DNA of 64,000 nt, from positions 1-64,000 of the forward strand of contig CACVKW010000228.1 in the NCBI GenBank assembly GCA_902749685.1, in the 5' to 3' direction. This DNA is from Olavius sp. associated proteobacterium Delta 1 (GTDB taxonomy: Bacteria; Desulfobacterota; Desulfobacteria; Desulfobacterales; JAFDCJ01). A program made the translations under genes and the position numbers. Below the pieces are notes generated by a model. It searched no databases, was not told the origin of the DNA, and saw only the letters and a list, made by a program, of their open reading frames with translations. Shown here one piece after another: positions 7,984 to 16,166 of this stretch (positions are counted from its first letter, which is position 1; each line of letters begins with the position of its first letter).

Positions 7984-10953
7984 CTACTGCTCTATATACA
8001 TCACACAGCGTGAACTGCGTCCATCGACCTTCAACACAAACGGCTTGCCAAGATTAACATGGGCTACAAAAGTAGTTTTGTTGGCAATCGGCAGTGATGT
8101 CAGCCAGTCCCAGTTTAGAAAATCCTCCCCGTTATCCGAAACGGTAACATAGTTAATCCCGAGGGTTGAAATATTGTGGAAAAAGTGTGAACCTTGGGAT
8201 GGTTCGGCTCTTAGCTCCGGCGAAGACGTTTCGACCATGGCACCGACGCCGCATATTTCAGCCCAGCTTACCGGAATCCCTAGCCAGCGATCAGCCGATC
8301 CCCATCTTCCGGGACCGACCAGAAGATATTTTTTTCCCTGGTGCAATAGACCTGAATTCAGTTCACCGATCTCACGTGCAATATCCATGGTGCGGGCGGC
8401 ATCGAAGATATCCGGTTTTACATAGAGAATATCGGCCATATCCGATTTTTCAGCATTGCCAAGCGCATGAAAGGAGTGGCAAAACGCACGGGAGAAGTCC
8501 GCCTGGCTGATTTCCACCTTGCCAAGTTCCGCTCTGGCGGTCATCGGCCGAAGCTGCAGGAGGGCAAATTCCGGTTTACGTTTTTGCTCGGAAGGCCAAT
8601 TGACCGAAAATTCGAGCTCGACCGGACACCCCATCCCCTCCGCCCCGATTTGCAGCACATCAGACAGCAAACCGGCTAGAGGGAATAAATCATATTTAAG
8701 TACCTGGGCGAAGGTTAGAACCCGGTATCCGGGAATGCTGGTGGTATCCCGCATGCGATGCTCTTCGGGAATGTAGGTGCTGGCCAGCATTTTCATGGGC
8801 GGTTCTTCGGTGACATCGTCGACTTCGCGTTTGGCAAGGTTGGCATCCTCGTTGATGCCCAGTTCAGGGTAGGGGCCTCCCATTTTCAGTGAAAAGAAAA
8901 ATCGCTGGGAATTTTCCAGGATATCATCCACGGTGGTTCTCTGGGGTAAAATCTGCGGATATTTTGGAGAAAAGCGCAAGGCTTTTTCGCCTTCCATCAC
9001 GGTTTTCCCTAACCCGAGCGCAACCGTCGCAATACCTTCCTCCGGCTGCATTTTGGAAAACGGATAGTAATTATGGGATTGGGCAACCCCGGAAATGGTC
9101 GGGTAAAAATAGTCGTTGTATCGTTCTCCAACGAGTTGCTGGATGATCACCGCCATTTTCTCTTCTTCCGTTCGCTGACCGACCCGCCGGGAAAACGCCT
9201 TGGGGCTTTGAAAATAAGTGGATGCATAAACCAGCTTGATGGCGTTAATCAGTTGTGCCAGTCTAGTGCCGAGATCCGGATGGTCGTTGGGCAGCATATA
9301 GGTCCAGTAAAGACCGGCATAGGCACGAAATTGGGCATCTTCCAGCAGGCTGGAAGAACGGACTGCCAGTGGATAGGTTATGCTTGCCAGATAGGCTTTC
9401 AGGTCGTCGGCAATCCATTGGGGAAAGGCGGCTTTGCAAAATGCCGCGGCAATCTCTTCATCCGGGGCATCCGATTTTGAAAACCCTTTTAAATCGTTTT
9501 GTTCCACAAACGTATCAAACCCCTCGGTGGTAATCACCATGGTCTGGGGAATTAGTATGTTTACTTTTTCAAATTTTTTGTGAATCGCGGGAAGCCGCTG
9601 CAGTAAGCTGGAAACAAAAGCCAATCCCCGGGCTTTGCCTCCCAGGGAGCCCGTTCCAATTTTAAAAAATTCAGTATCAAGATCAAATTCGCCGGCCTCA
9701 AAGTTGACCACCACCCCTTTTTGGCGTCGGCTGCGCCGGGCCTGAATGATGGATATAAGGTATTGCCGATGATTGTCGATACTGGAAAAGTCAACATCTC
9801 GAATGGGCCTGACCTTGGACGCCAGCGTGATTTCGGTGCGGGCAAAAAGCCATCTGGAAAAGTCATTGCGGCCGGTGTGATACCGGAAAGACTCTCTGGG
9901 AATGATATGGAGAAGCTTTTCCAGGGAACGCGTATTGGACGCCCGGGAGACTTCCCGGCCATCCGGCATACGGAAAACGAAATCTCCGAAACCAAGCTGT
10001 TCGAGAAAAAAAGATCGCACCTCGGAAATCAGCGATGCTGAATTTTTGTCGACAAAAGAGGCCGGAATGGTGGCGGCCTTGGCGGCGTTTGATGATTCGG
10101 AACTGGTCAACAACAGCGGTATGTCGAAGCGGTCCTTTTTAATCTTGGCAAGAAATGACACCCCGGCGTTGTCATCCAGTTTATTGTTGCGCGGAAAGCG
10201 TACATCGGAAATAACGCCCAGCACATAAGGTTCATAAGCTTCATAAAGATTATTGGCTTCTTCAAAATTTCTGGCCACCAGAATTTTCGGTCGCGCACGC
10301 ATGGTCAGCAGACGGTGCTCTTCGTTAAGCCCTTCCTCGAGAACCGACTGGGTCTGAGTTACCAGCTCACGGTAAAGCACCGGCAGCAGGGTCGAGATAT
10401 AAACCGGTGAATCCTCAACAAAAAGAATCACCCGGATGCCGGCCGACTCTGTATCGTAAGCCACATTCATCCGGTCTTCGGCACTTTTGACCAGAGATAC
10501 CAGAATATCCGTATCACCCGACCAGACGAAAGTGCGGTCAATTCCGGGCGGCTGGGTAAAAACCCGGCTCGATTCATTAGAGGGCAGCGCACTGTGGGTT
10601 AAAAGAATTACCGGCAGGTCCGGATCTTTCTTTTTTATTTCCTGCCCCAGGCCAAAGGCATCCATATCGGCCAGATGGAGCATGGTGATAACCAGGTCAA
10701 ATTTTTTTTTATCCAGAGCGGCCAGCGCGTCTTCAGCCGTGGAAACCCAGGTAAACCGGGGTGGGTTACTGAGATTTAAGCCACGGTATTCATGGATTAT
10801 TCTCTCGGAAAGCCGGCAGTCTTCCTCCATGATCCAGGCATCATAAGGCGTGGAAACCAGCAAAATCTCCCTGACTTTTTTGGCCATCAACTCATGGAAT
10901 ATTTTAAACGAAGGGTCAAACTCTTCTGAAAAGCTTTCAATTGGCAGGGTCAT
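7984..10953 (-). CDS. Receiver-receiver-PPDK_N (PEP synthase-like ATP-grasp) fusion protein
   Basis: 989 residues. Residues about 28-140 are a receiver-like domain whose phospho-acceptor Asp is replaced (LVITMLHLADMDAF). Residues about 172-318 are a second receiver with FVEDSP, the acceptor Asp in VISDVRFP, and a VDKNS lysine, so it looks phosphorylatable. From about 435 a pyruvate-phosphate-dikinase N-terminal ATP-grasp domain runs to the end, with GTGSLGGKARGLAF, VRSSSLLEDAQFRAYAG and a late GPGRWGSADRWLG motif. The swivelling phospho-His domain and the PEP-binding barrel of true PEP synthase are missing. It is therefore unlikely to make PEP and may be a regulated phosphotransferase. It stands alone, divergent from phd-vapC. 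Confidence 0.75.
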   Translation of the reverse strand: MTLPIESFSEEFDPSFKIFHELMAKKVREILLVSTPYDAWIMEEDCRLSERIIHEYRGLNLSNPPRFTWVSTAEDALAALDKKKFDLVITMLHLADMDAFGLGQEIKKKDPDLPVILLTHSALPSNESSRVFTQPPGIDRTFVWSGDTDILVSLVKSAEDRMNVAYDTESAGIRVILFVEDSPVYISTLLPVLYRELVTQTQSVLEEGLNEEHRLLTMRARPKILVARNFEEANNLYEAYEPYVLGVISDVRFPRNNKLDDNAGVSFLAKIKKDRFDIPLLLTSSESSNAAKAATIPASFVDKNSASLISEVRSFFLEQLGFGDFVFRMPDGREVSRASNTRSLEKLLHIIPRESFRYHTGRNDFSRWLFARTEITLASKVRPIRDVDFSSIDNHRQYLISIIQARRSRRQKGVVVNFEAGEFDLDTEFFKIGTGSLGGKARGLAFVSSLLQRLPAIHKKFEKVNILIPQTMVITTEGFDTFVEQNDLKGFSKSDAPDEEIAAAFCKAAFPQWIADDLKAYLASITYPLAVRSSSLLEDAQFRAYAGLYWTYMLPNDHPDLGTRLAQLINAIKLVYASTYFQSPKAFSRRVGQRTEEEKMAVIIQQLVGERYNDYFYPTISGVAQSHNYYPFSKMQPEEGIATVALGLGKTVMEGEKALRFSPKYPQILPQRTTVDDILENSQRFFFSLKMGGPYPELGINEDANLAKREVDDVTEEPPMKMLASTYIPEEHRMRDTTSIPGYRVLTFAQVLKYDLFPLAGLLSDVLQIGAEGMGCPVELEFSVNWPSEQKRKPEFALLQLRPMTARAELGKVEISQADFSRAFCHSFHALGNAEKSDMADILYVKPDIFDAARTMDIAREIGELNSGLLHQGKKYLLVGPGRWGSADRWLGIPVSWAEICGVGAMVETSSPELRAEPSQGSHFFHNISTLGINYVTVSDNGEDFLNWDWLTSLPIANKTTFVAHVNLGKPFVLKVDGRSSRCVMYIEQ

Positions 10954-11103
10954 ATAAATTTATCCTTAATTAATCCGCCCTGAAAAATAGCATATTCAGG
11001 GTTTTAAATTGTTTGCTGCAATCTTTCACGATATTAAAAACACATCCTGCATGGAATCTCAATAAATTTACCTGAAAAAGAACAATAGCCGTCAAATTTA
11101 TAC

Positions 11104-11138
11104 TTGACTGCCAAAGTGACCATGGTATCATGACCATG
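11104..11138 (+). promoter_or_regulatory. phd-vapC promoter and operator
   Basis: A -35 TTGACT (11104-11109), 16-bp spacer and -10 TATCAT (11126-11131). The inverted repeat CATGGT (11121-11126) / ACCATG (11133-11138) brackets the -10, as expected for autorepression by the antitoxin. Confidence 0.55.
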
Positions 11139-11175
11139 TCATGCGTTTGTTAAAAAATATTCAGAGGAACGTCCC

Positions 11176-11409
11176 ATGGTAGAAATGATTTCAAAATCCC
11201 AATTTAAGCCCCGTGCGCTGCAATATTTCCGGGAAGTTGAGAAAACCGGCCAAGAATTAATTATCAGTGATCGCGGCAAGCCGGTTTTGAAAATAGTGCC
11301 CTATACCGAAAATCCTGAAGACGCTTTGAAAGCGCTTCGCGACACCGTGGTTAAATATGATGATCCGACAGAACCGGTGGGCCTGGAGGATTGGAAAGCC
11401 TTGCAATGA
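11176..11409 (+). CDS. Phd/YefM-type antitoxin
   Basis: 77 residues. The N-terminal half (MISKSQFKPRALQYFREVEKTG, then LIISDRGKPVLKIVPY) is the Phd/YefM DNA-binding fold, which binds its promoter; the C-terminal tail (KYDDPTEPVGLEDWKAL) would wrap the toxin. RBS AGAGGAA precedes the ATG. Its stop codon overlaps the toxin start as ATGA, the usual translational coupling of these pairs. Likely autoregulated through the palindrome at 11121-11138. Confidence 0.88.
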   Translation: MVEMISKSQFKPRALQYFREVEKTGQELIISDRGKPVLKIVPYTENPEDALKALRDTVVKYDDPTEPVGLEDWKALQ

Positions 11410-11801
11410 TTGTACTGGATACCCACGCCTGGATTTGGTTTATCAGTAGCCCGGATCTATTATCAAGACAGGCAATAGCGGCGGTCAACGCAGCTGCAAA
11501 AGACAAAAGTATTTTAATATCATCGATTAGTGCCTGGGAGATTGCGCTTTTAGTCTCTAAAAAGAGACTAAAACTGACAATAGATGTAACGGACTGGATC
11601 GCTAAATCGGAAAGCCTGCCATTTATTCAATTTGTACCGGTAACGAATTCGATCGCTGTTAAATCGATAAATTTGCCATTGCCGCTTCACCCGGATCCCG
11701 CCGATCGGATTATTATCGCAACGGCACTATCGATGGGAGCTCCATTGGTTACCAAGGACAGTAAATTATTAGGCTATTCTCCGATTAAAACAATATGGTA
11801 G
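11406..11801 (+). CDS. vapC: VapC-type PIN-domain toxin
   Basis: 131 residues from ATG 11406, which overlaps the antitoxin stop. PIN-domain acidic residues are in place: IVLDTHAWIWF (first Asp), SAWEIALLV (Glu), HPDPADRIIIATAL (two Asp) and VTKDSKLL (last Asp). PIN toxins are Mg-dependent RNases that cut tRNA or rRNA. Length is normal and no lesion is visible, so this pair looks intact, unlike higBA. Confidence 0.88.
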   Translation: MIVLDTHAWIWFISSPDLLSRQAIAAVNAAAKDKSILISSISAWEIALLVSKKRLKLTIDVTDWIAKSESLPFIQFVPVTNSIAVKSINLPLPLHPDPADRIIIATALSMGAPLVTKDSKLLGYSPIKTIW

Positions 11802-11817
11802 GGAAAGGATATTTACC

Positions 11818-13377
11818 TTGGACATCTGGATGACACTCAAAAAGGCAGTGGAATTTTATCCCGCTAAAACTGCGGTCATAGACGGTGAGCGCGCTTTCAC
11901 CTATGACCAGATCGGCGGGCGGGTGGCGGCGCTGGCACGCTTTTTCCAGGCCCAGGGCATTGAACCCCAAGACCGCATCTCGATTCTCGAAGTCAATTCG
12001 CACGCATTTCTGGAAACCTATTATGCCGCCGCCGGGATCGGTGCCATTTTAAATCCCTTGAATTATCGACTGGCACCCAAAGAAATTGTTTACATTTTGA
12101 GAGACTCCGGGTCCCGTTGGCTTTTGGCCAACTCGCAGTTTGCCTCCCAGGTACAGGGCTTATTCGAAGAAGAGACACCCCTGGCAGGAATTATCTGGAT
12201 CGACAGACCGGCAGCCATTTCCGGATCAATTGCCTGCCATGACTATGAAAATGCCATTGAGACCCACCAGGGGATTTTCGACCCGGTTCCGACCCGGGAA
12301 AACGATATCGCCCACCTTTACTACACCAGCGGCACCACCGGCCGGCCCAAAGGCGTGATGCTCACCCATAAAAACGTTTGTCTGCATGCCCTGGGAACCA
12401 TCGCTGAACTAAACTTGACGGACAGCGACATCTGGGGACACATTGCCCCCATGTTTCACCTGGCCGATGCCTGGGCGACTTTTGCCTTCACCTGGGTCGG
12501 AGCCCGCCATGTTATGGTCGGTCAGTTTGAGCCCGCAACCGTAATGTCGACCATCGAAACCGAGCACATCACGTTAAGCAACCTGATCCCCACCATGCTC
12601 AATTTGATGATCAAGCACCCCCGGGTCGGCGAGTTTGATTTTTCAAGCCTGCGCGTGATTCTGTCCGGTGGCGCCCCCATAGCTCCGCAGGTTGTTCGAA
12701 GCATTATGGAATCTTTTGGCTGCGATTACATTCAAACCTACGGCATGACCGAAACCAGCCCCTATCTGACCTTCAGTATTTTAAAGCAGCATCTCCTGGA
12801 TCTGTCATCGGAAGATCAGCTCAAATACAAATCCAAAACCGGCCGGCCCTTCATGGGGGTGGATCTTAAAGTGGTGGACCAAAACGCAATCCCCGTCGCC
12901 GCCGACGAACAGCAGGTCGGAGAAATCTGGGTGCGCGGTGACACCGTCACCACCGGCTACTGGAACCTGCCGGATGAAACCAGCCAGGCGTTTACCGACG
13001 GCTGGCTGCGCACCGGCGATCTGGCAGTTGTCGATGCCGAAGGCTATGTCAACATCGTTGATCGTAAAAAAGACATGATCGTCACCGGTGGCGAGAATGT
13101 CTATTCAACCGAAGTTGAAAACGTGCTTTACATGCACCCCAAAGTGCTGGAAGCGGCAGTTTTCGGCATACCGGATGAAACGTGGGGCGAGTCGGTGACG
13201 GCCGCTGTGGTGCTAAAGAATGATGAAACCGCCACCGCAGCGGAAATTATCGGGTTTTGTAAAGAATACCAGGCCTCATATAAGGCTCCGAAATCCATTA
13301 TTTTTCTCGATGAACTGCCGAAAACGGGGTCGGGTAAGATTACCAAGAAAGTCCTGCGCGAGACCCACTTCAGATAA
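11818..13377 (+). CDS. AMP-forming acyl-CoA synthetase (FadD-like)
   Basis: 519 residues, ANL superfamily. The AMP/ATP-binding motif YYTSGTTGRPKGVMLTH, the YGMTETSP motif A5, the GWLRTGDLAVVD motif and the C-terminal lysine in GSGKITKKVLR are all present. It would activate a fatty or other carboxylic acid to its CoA thioester. TTG 11818, preceded by GGGAAAGGA at good spacing, is preferred; ATG 11830 is an alternative. It starts 16 bp after vapC but is probably not functionally linked to it. Substrate chain length cannot be told from sequence. Confidence 0.88.
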   Translation: MDIWMTLKKAVEFYPAKTAVIDGERAFTYDQIGGRVAALARFFQAQGIEPQDRISILEVNSHAFLETYYAAAGIGAILNPLNYRLAPKEIVYILRDSGSRWLLANSQFASQVQGLFEEETPLAGIIWIDRPAAISGSIACHDYENAIETHQGIFDPVPTRENDIAHLYYTSGTTGRPKGVMLTHKNVCLHALGTIAELNLTDSDIWGHIAPMFHLADAWATFAFTWVGARHVMVGQFEPATVMSTIETEHITLSNLIPTMLNLMIKHPRVGEFDFSSLRVILSGGAPIAPQVVRSIMESFGCDYIQTYGMTETSPYLTFSILKQHLLDLSSEDQLKYKSKTGRPFMGVDLKVVDQNAIPVAADEQQVGEIWVRGDTVTTGYWNLPDETSQAFTDGWLRTGDLAVVDAEGYVNIVDRKKDMIVTGGENVYSTEVENVLYMHPKVLEAAVFGIPDETWGESVTAAVVLKNDETATAAEIIGFCKEYQASYKAPKSIIFLDELPKTGSGKITKKVLRETHFR

Positions 13378-13453
13378 AAATTCTGTGATAATTGATTATA
13401 TCAACAAATATTTTAATCTTTTTTGAACAATTTATAAAAAAATTAAAATATTA

Positions 13454-13482
13454 TTGACAATATCGCGTAATAAATATTTACT
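13454..13482 (+). promoter_or_regulatory. Candidate promoter for the hydroxypyruvate reductase operon
   Basis: TTGACA (13454-13459), 17-bp AT-rich spacer, TTTACT (13477-13482). It lies in the 190-bp gap after the acyl-CoA synthetase gene and 87 bp before the next start codon. Confidence 0.5.
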
Positions 13483-13516
13483 TTCCTTCGTACCTTAGGC
13501 GGTGTAATATTTGAAA

Positions 13517-13535
13517 CGCTCAAATTAGTTGAGCG
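13517..13535 (+). promoter_or_regulatory. Perfect palindrome, possible operator
   Basis: CGCTCAA-ATTAG-TTGAGCG is a perfect 7-bp inverted repeat with 5-nt centre, 35 bp downstream of the predicted -10 and 34 bp before the dehydrogenase ATG. It could be a repressor site or a leader-RNA hairpin. No matching regulator gene is adjacent. Confidence 0.45.
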
Positions 13536-13568
13536 CTTACCATTTTCATATTCAAGGAGGTTTAAGCG

Positions 13569-14714
13569 ATGGCCCCGAAAGAATGGGAAACTCACAATCC
13601 TTCCGGAAGCAAACGCGTAGTGGTTACCAAAAATTTGCCCGGCTCACGGTGGCTGCAAACGTTAATCAAGGCCGGCTGCAGGGTCGAGCTCTGCACCGCC
13701 ACCGATGTTTTAAGCGTTGCGGAAATCCAGGCCGCCATTGGAGCCCAATGTGACGGTGTCTTAGGACAGCTGACAGAAGATTGGGGTGATGAACTTTTTG
13801 CCGCCCTCAAGGCTGCCGGCGGCACAGCCTACAGCAACGTTGCCGTGGGCTATAACAATGTTGATGTGGCAGCCGCCACCAAACATGGTCTGCCGGTCGG
13901 TAATACTCCGGGAGTATTGACGGAAACCACGGCCCAGATGGCGGTCACGCTGACCTTTGCCGCCGCCCGCCGCACCGGCGAAGCCGAACGATTTTTGCGG
14001 GCCGGTAAATACAAGGGCTGGTTGATGACCCTTTTTCTGGGTGAGCTGTTGTGGCACAAAACCGTCGGGGTGATCGGCGCCGGTCGCATCGGTGCAACCT
14101 ACGCCCGCATGATGGTCGAAGGTCACAAAATGAATCTGATCTATCACGACATTTATCCCAATAAAGACCTCGAGGAATATATTGCCGCCTATGCAGATTT
14201 TCTCAAATCCCGCGGGGAAGAGCCGGTGTCCTGCAAACGCGCCGATACCGTCGAAGACGTATTGCGGGAAGCCGACTGTATCAGCGTCCACACCGTGCTG
14301 GATGAATCCACCCACCACCTGATCAACGCCACAAGCCTGGCATTGATGAAAGAAAATGCGATATTGGTGAACACCAGCCGGGGTCCCGTGGTCGATGAGG
14401 CGGCGCTGGTTGCCCATTGCCGTAAGCACCCGAACTTCAGGGCCGGTCTGGATGTTTTCGAAGACGAGCCGCAAATGAAACCGGGACTGGTCGAACTGGA
14501 CAATGTGCTGATCGTGCCCCACATTGCTTCGGCAACGCGCTGGACACGGGAAGGTATGGCCACCCTGGCGGCCGCTAATGTGGCCGGGGTCCTGTCCGGT
14601 TACCCGGCCTGGAACCAACCGGATATTCTGTCTTTTTTAGAAGGCGAATCACCCAAAGCAGCACCCAGCATCGTCAATGCCAAAGAGTTGGGTATTCCGC
14701 TGTTTGGGGATTGA
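13569..14714 (+). CDS. D-2-hydroxyacid dehydrogenase, hydroxypyruvate reductase-like
   Basis: 381 residues with strong RBS AAGGAGG. It has the NAD-binding GVIGAGRIGATYARMM motif, catalytic Arg (NTSRGPVVDEAAL), Glu (DVFEDEP) and His (VPHIASAT). The MAPKEWETHNPSGSKRVVVTKNLPGSRW start and the LGELLWHKTVGVIGAGRIG stretch resemble the plant-type peroxisomal hydroxypyruvate reductase (HPR1), as does the length near 380. It would reduce hydroxypyruvate to D-glycerate or glyoxylate to glycolate using NADH. It is followed directly by an aminotransferase, suggesting joint serine/glyoxylate or amino-acid carbon-skeleton metabolism. Confidence 0.85.
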   Translation: MAPKEWETHNPSGSKRVVVTKNLPGSRWLQTLIKAGCRVELCTATDVLSVAEIQAAIGAQCDGVLGQLTEDWGDELFAALKAAGGTAYSNVAVGYNNVDVAAATKHGLPVGNTPGVLTETTAQMAVTLTFAAARRTGEAERFLRAGKYKGWLMTLFLGELLWHKTVGVIGAGRIGATYARMMVEGHKMNLIYHDIYPNKDLEEYIAAYADFLKSRGEEPVSCKRADTVEDVLREADCISVHTVLDESTHHLINATSLALMKENAILVNTSRGPVVDEAALVAHCRKHPNFRAGLDVFEDEPQMKPGLVELDNVLIVPHIASATRWTREGMATLAAANVAGVLSGYPAWNQPDILSFLEGESPKAAPSIVNAKELGIPLFGD

Positions 14715-14767
14715 GATTGTTTAGTTTGAACTTTGAACCTGGAACCAATCCAGTCGGGAGAAAAATC

Positions 14768-15961
14768 ATGAAAATCGCAGAACGCGTCGCTCGTTTAGGA
14801 ACGGAAACAGCCTTTGCCGTCTCAGCCGAGGCCGCCGCCTTTGCGGCTCAGGGCAACAAAGTGTATCCTTTTCACCTGGGGGACCTGAACCTGAAAACCC
14901 CGGCCAACGTGATGGCAGCCGGCATCAAGGCCATGCAGGACGGCAGGACCAATTATTGTGCCAACGCCGGCGTTCCCCAACTGCGTGAAATCCTGGCGGA
15001 CGATGTCAGCGCAACGCGCAGCGCGCCATACGCGATGGAAAACGTCGCCATCCAGCCGGGAGGCAAGCCCACCATCAGCAAATTTTTCTTGACGTTGATG
15101 AATCCGGGCGATGAGGTGCTTTACCCCAACCCGGGTTACCCCATTTACGAATCACAAATCGAGTTTCATGGCGGCAAGGCGGTACCCTATGGCTACATCG
15201 AGGGCAAAAATAATTTTGACATCGACACGGACATGCTTGAAAGCCAAATCACTCCTCGCACGCGCCTGCTGGTGCTCAATGACCTGCAAAATCCCACCGG
15301 TGCTGAATGCTCGCAAGCCGAACTCGAAAAGATAGCCGAACTGGTACTCAAATATGATCTCCTGGTTCTGTGTGACGAAGCCTATTTTGACATGCGTTAT
15401 GAAGGCACCAGCAAATCTCTGGTATCCCTGCCGGGTATGGCCGAACGATGTGTTATTTTGTACACCTTCTCCAAAAAATTTGTCATGACCGGCTGGCGCC
15501 TGGGTGCCACCATCGGGCCCAAAGAAATCATCGACGTCATTATCAAACTCAATGTGAACGAGGAGTCCTGTTCAAACCATTTTGTCCAGTATGCCGCTAT
15601 CGAGGGTTTGACCGGAAATCAAACGGAAACCAGACAGGTTCTTAAAACATTGAAAGCGCGGCGCGATTTAACAGTGGATTTGCTAAATGTCATTGAGGGT
15701 GTCAACTGCATCCGTCCCAACGCCACGTTCTACCTGTGGCCGAATGTCACCGGAGCCATGCAGAAAACGGGCCTGACCAACTATGATGATTTTCGCCGAA
15801 CCGTGCTGCAGGAAACCGGGGTGTCGTTTTGCACCCGCCTTCATTTTGGCCGGCCGCTGGAAGGCGAAGACAATTGTTATATCCGGATGGCCTATTCGGG
15901 TATCAATCCGCCTGAGATCAATGAGGGATTGGGGAAGCTTAAGGCGTTTATTGAAGGATAA
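14768..15961 (+). CDS. PLP-dependent class I/II aminotransferase
   Basis: 397 residues from ATG 14768 (RBS GGGAG). Fold-type I features are visible: NYCANAGVPQLREILADDV, the PNPGYPIYES segment, NDLQNPTGAE, LCDEAYFDMRY and the Schiff-base lysine in YTFSKKFVMTGWRLG. It is 53 bp downstream of the hydroxyacid dehydrogenase and likely cotranscribed. The pair could convert an amino acid to its 2-oxo acid and then to a hydroxy acid, or the reverse. The amino donor is not predictable from sequence; aspartate, alanine and glyoxylate-type activities are all possible. Confidence 0.88.
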   Translation: MKIAERVARLGTETAFAVSAEAAAFAAQGNKVYPFHLGDLNLKTPANVMAAGIKAMQDGRTNYCANAGVPQLREILADDVSATRSAPYAMENVAIQPGGKPTISKFFLTLMNPGDEVLYPNPGYPIYESQIEFHGGKAVPYGYIEGKNNFDIDTDMLESQITPRTRLLVLNDLQNPTGAECSQAELEKIAELVLKYDLLVLCDEAYFDMRYEGTSKSLVSLPGMAERCVILYTFSKKFVMTGWRLGATIGPKEIIDVIIKLNVNEESCSNHFVQYAAIEGLTGNQTETRQVLKTLKARRDLTVDLLNVIEGVNCIRPNATFYLWPNVTGAMQKTGLTNYDDFRRTVLQETGVSFCTRLHFGRPLEGEDNCYIRMAYSGINPPEINEGLGKLKAFIEG

Positions 15962-16166
15962 AAAGAAGGTTTCAGATTCCTTTGGAAGATACTGTTTTAT
16001 ATATGGGAGATATTATTTCACCGGTTGCTAGTTAAGATTGGATGTATTCTATCTATATAAAAAAAAGATAGAGCGTAGCGAAACCACCCTTCAGAATTCT
16101 GCGGTTGGATATTCGATATTCGGCTGTCTTTAGATCACGTCTTTAGCGTGATTCGCTGTTTAGTAC

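Noticed and set aside
13761-14618. Long minus-strand frame opposite the hydroxypyruvate reductase gene
   Set aside because: It mirrors a well-supported dehydrogenase with conserved motifs; the antisense product is His/Gly-rich without family features.
16134-16152. ATCACG/CGTGAT hairpin after the AOR gene as a terminator
   Set aside because: Short stem and no T run on the minus strand; not distinguishable from chance.
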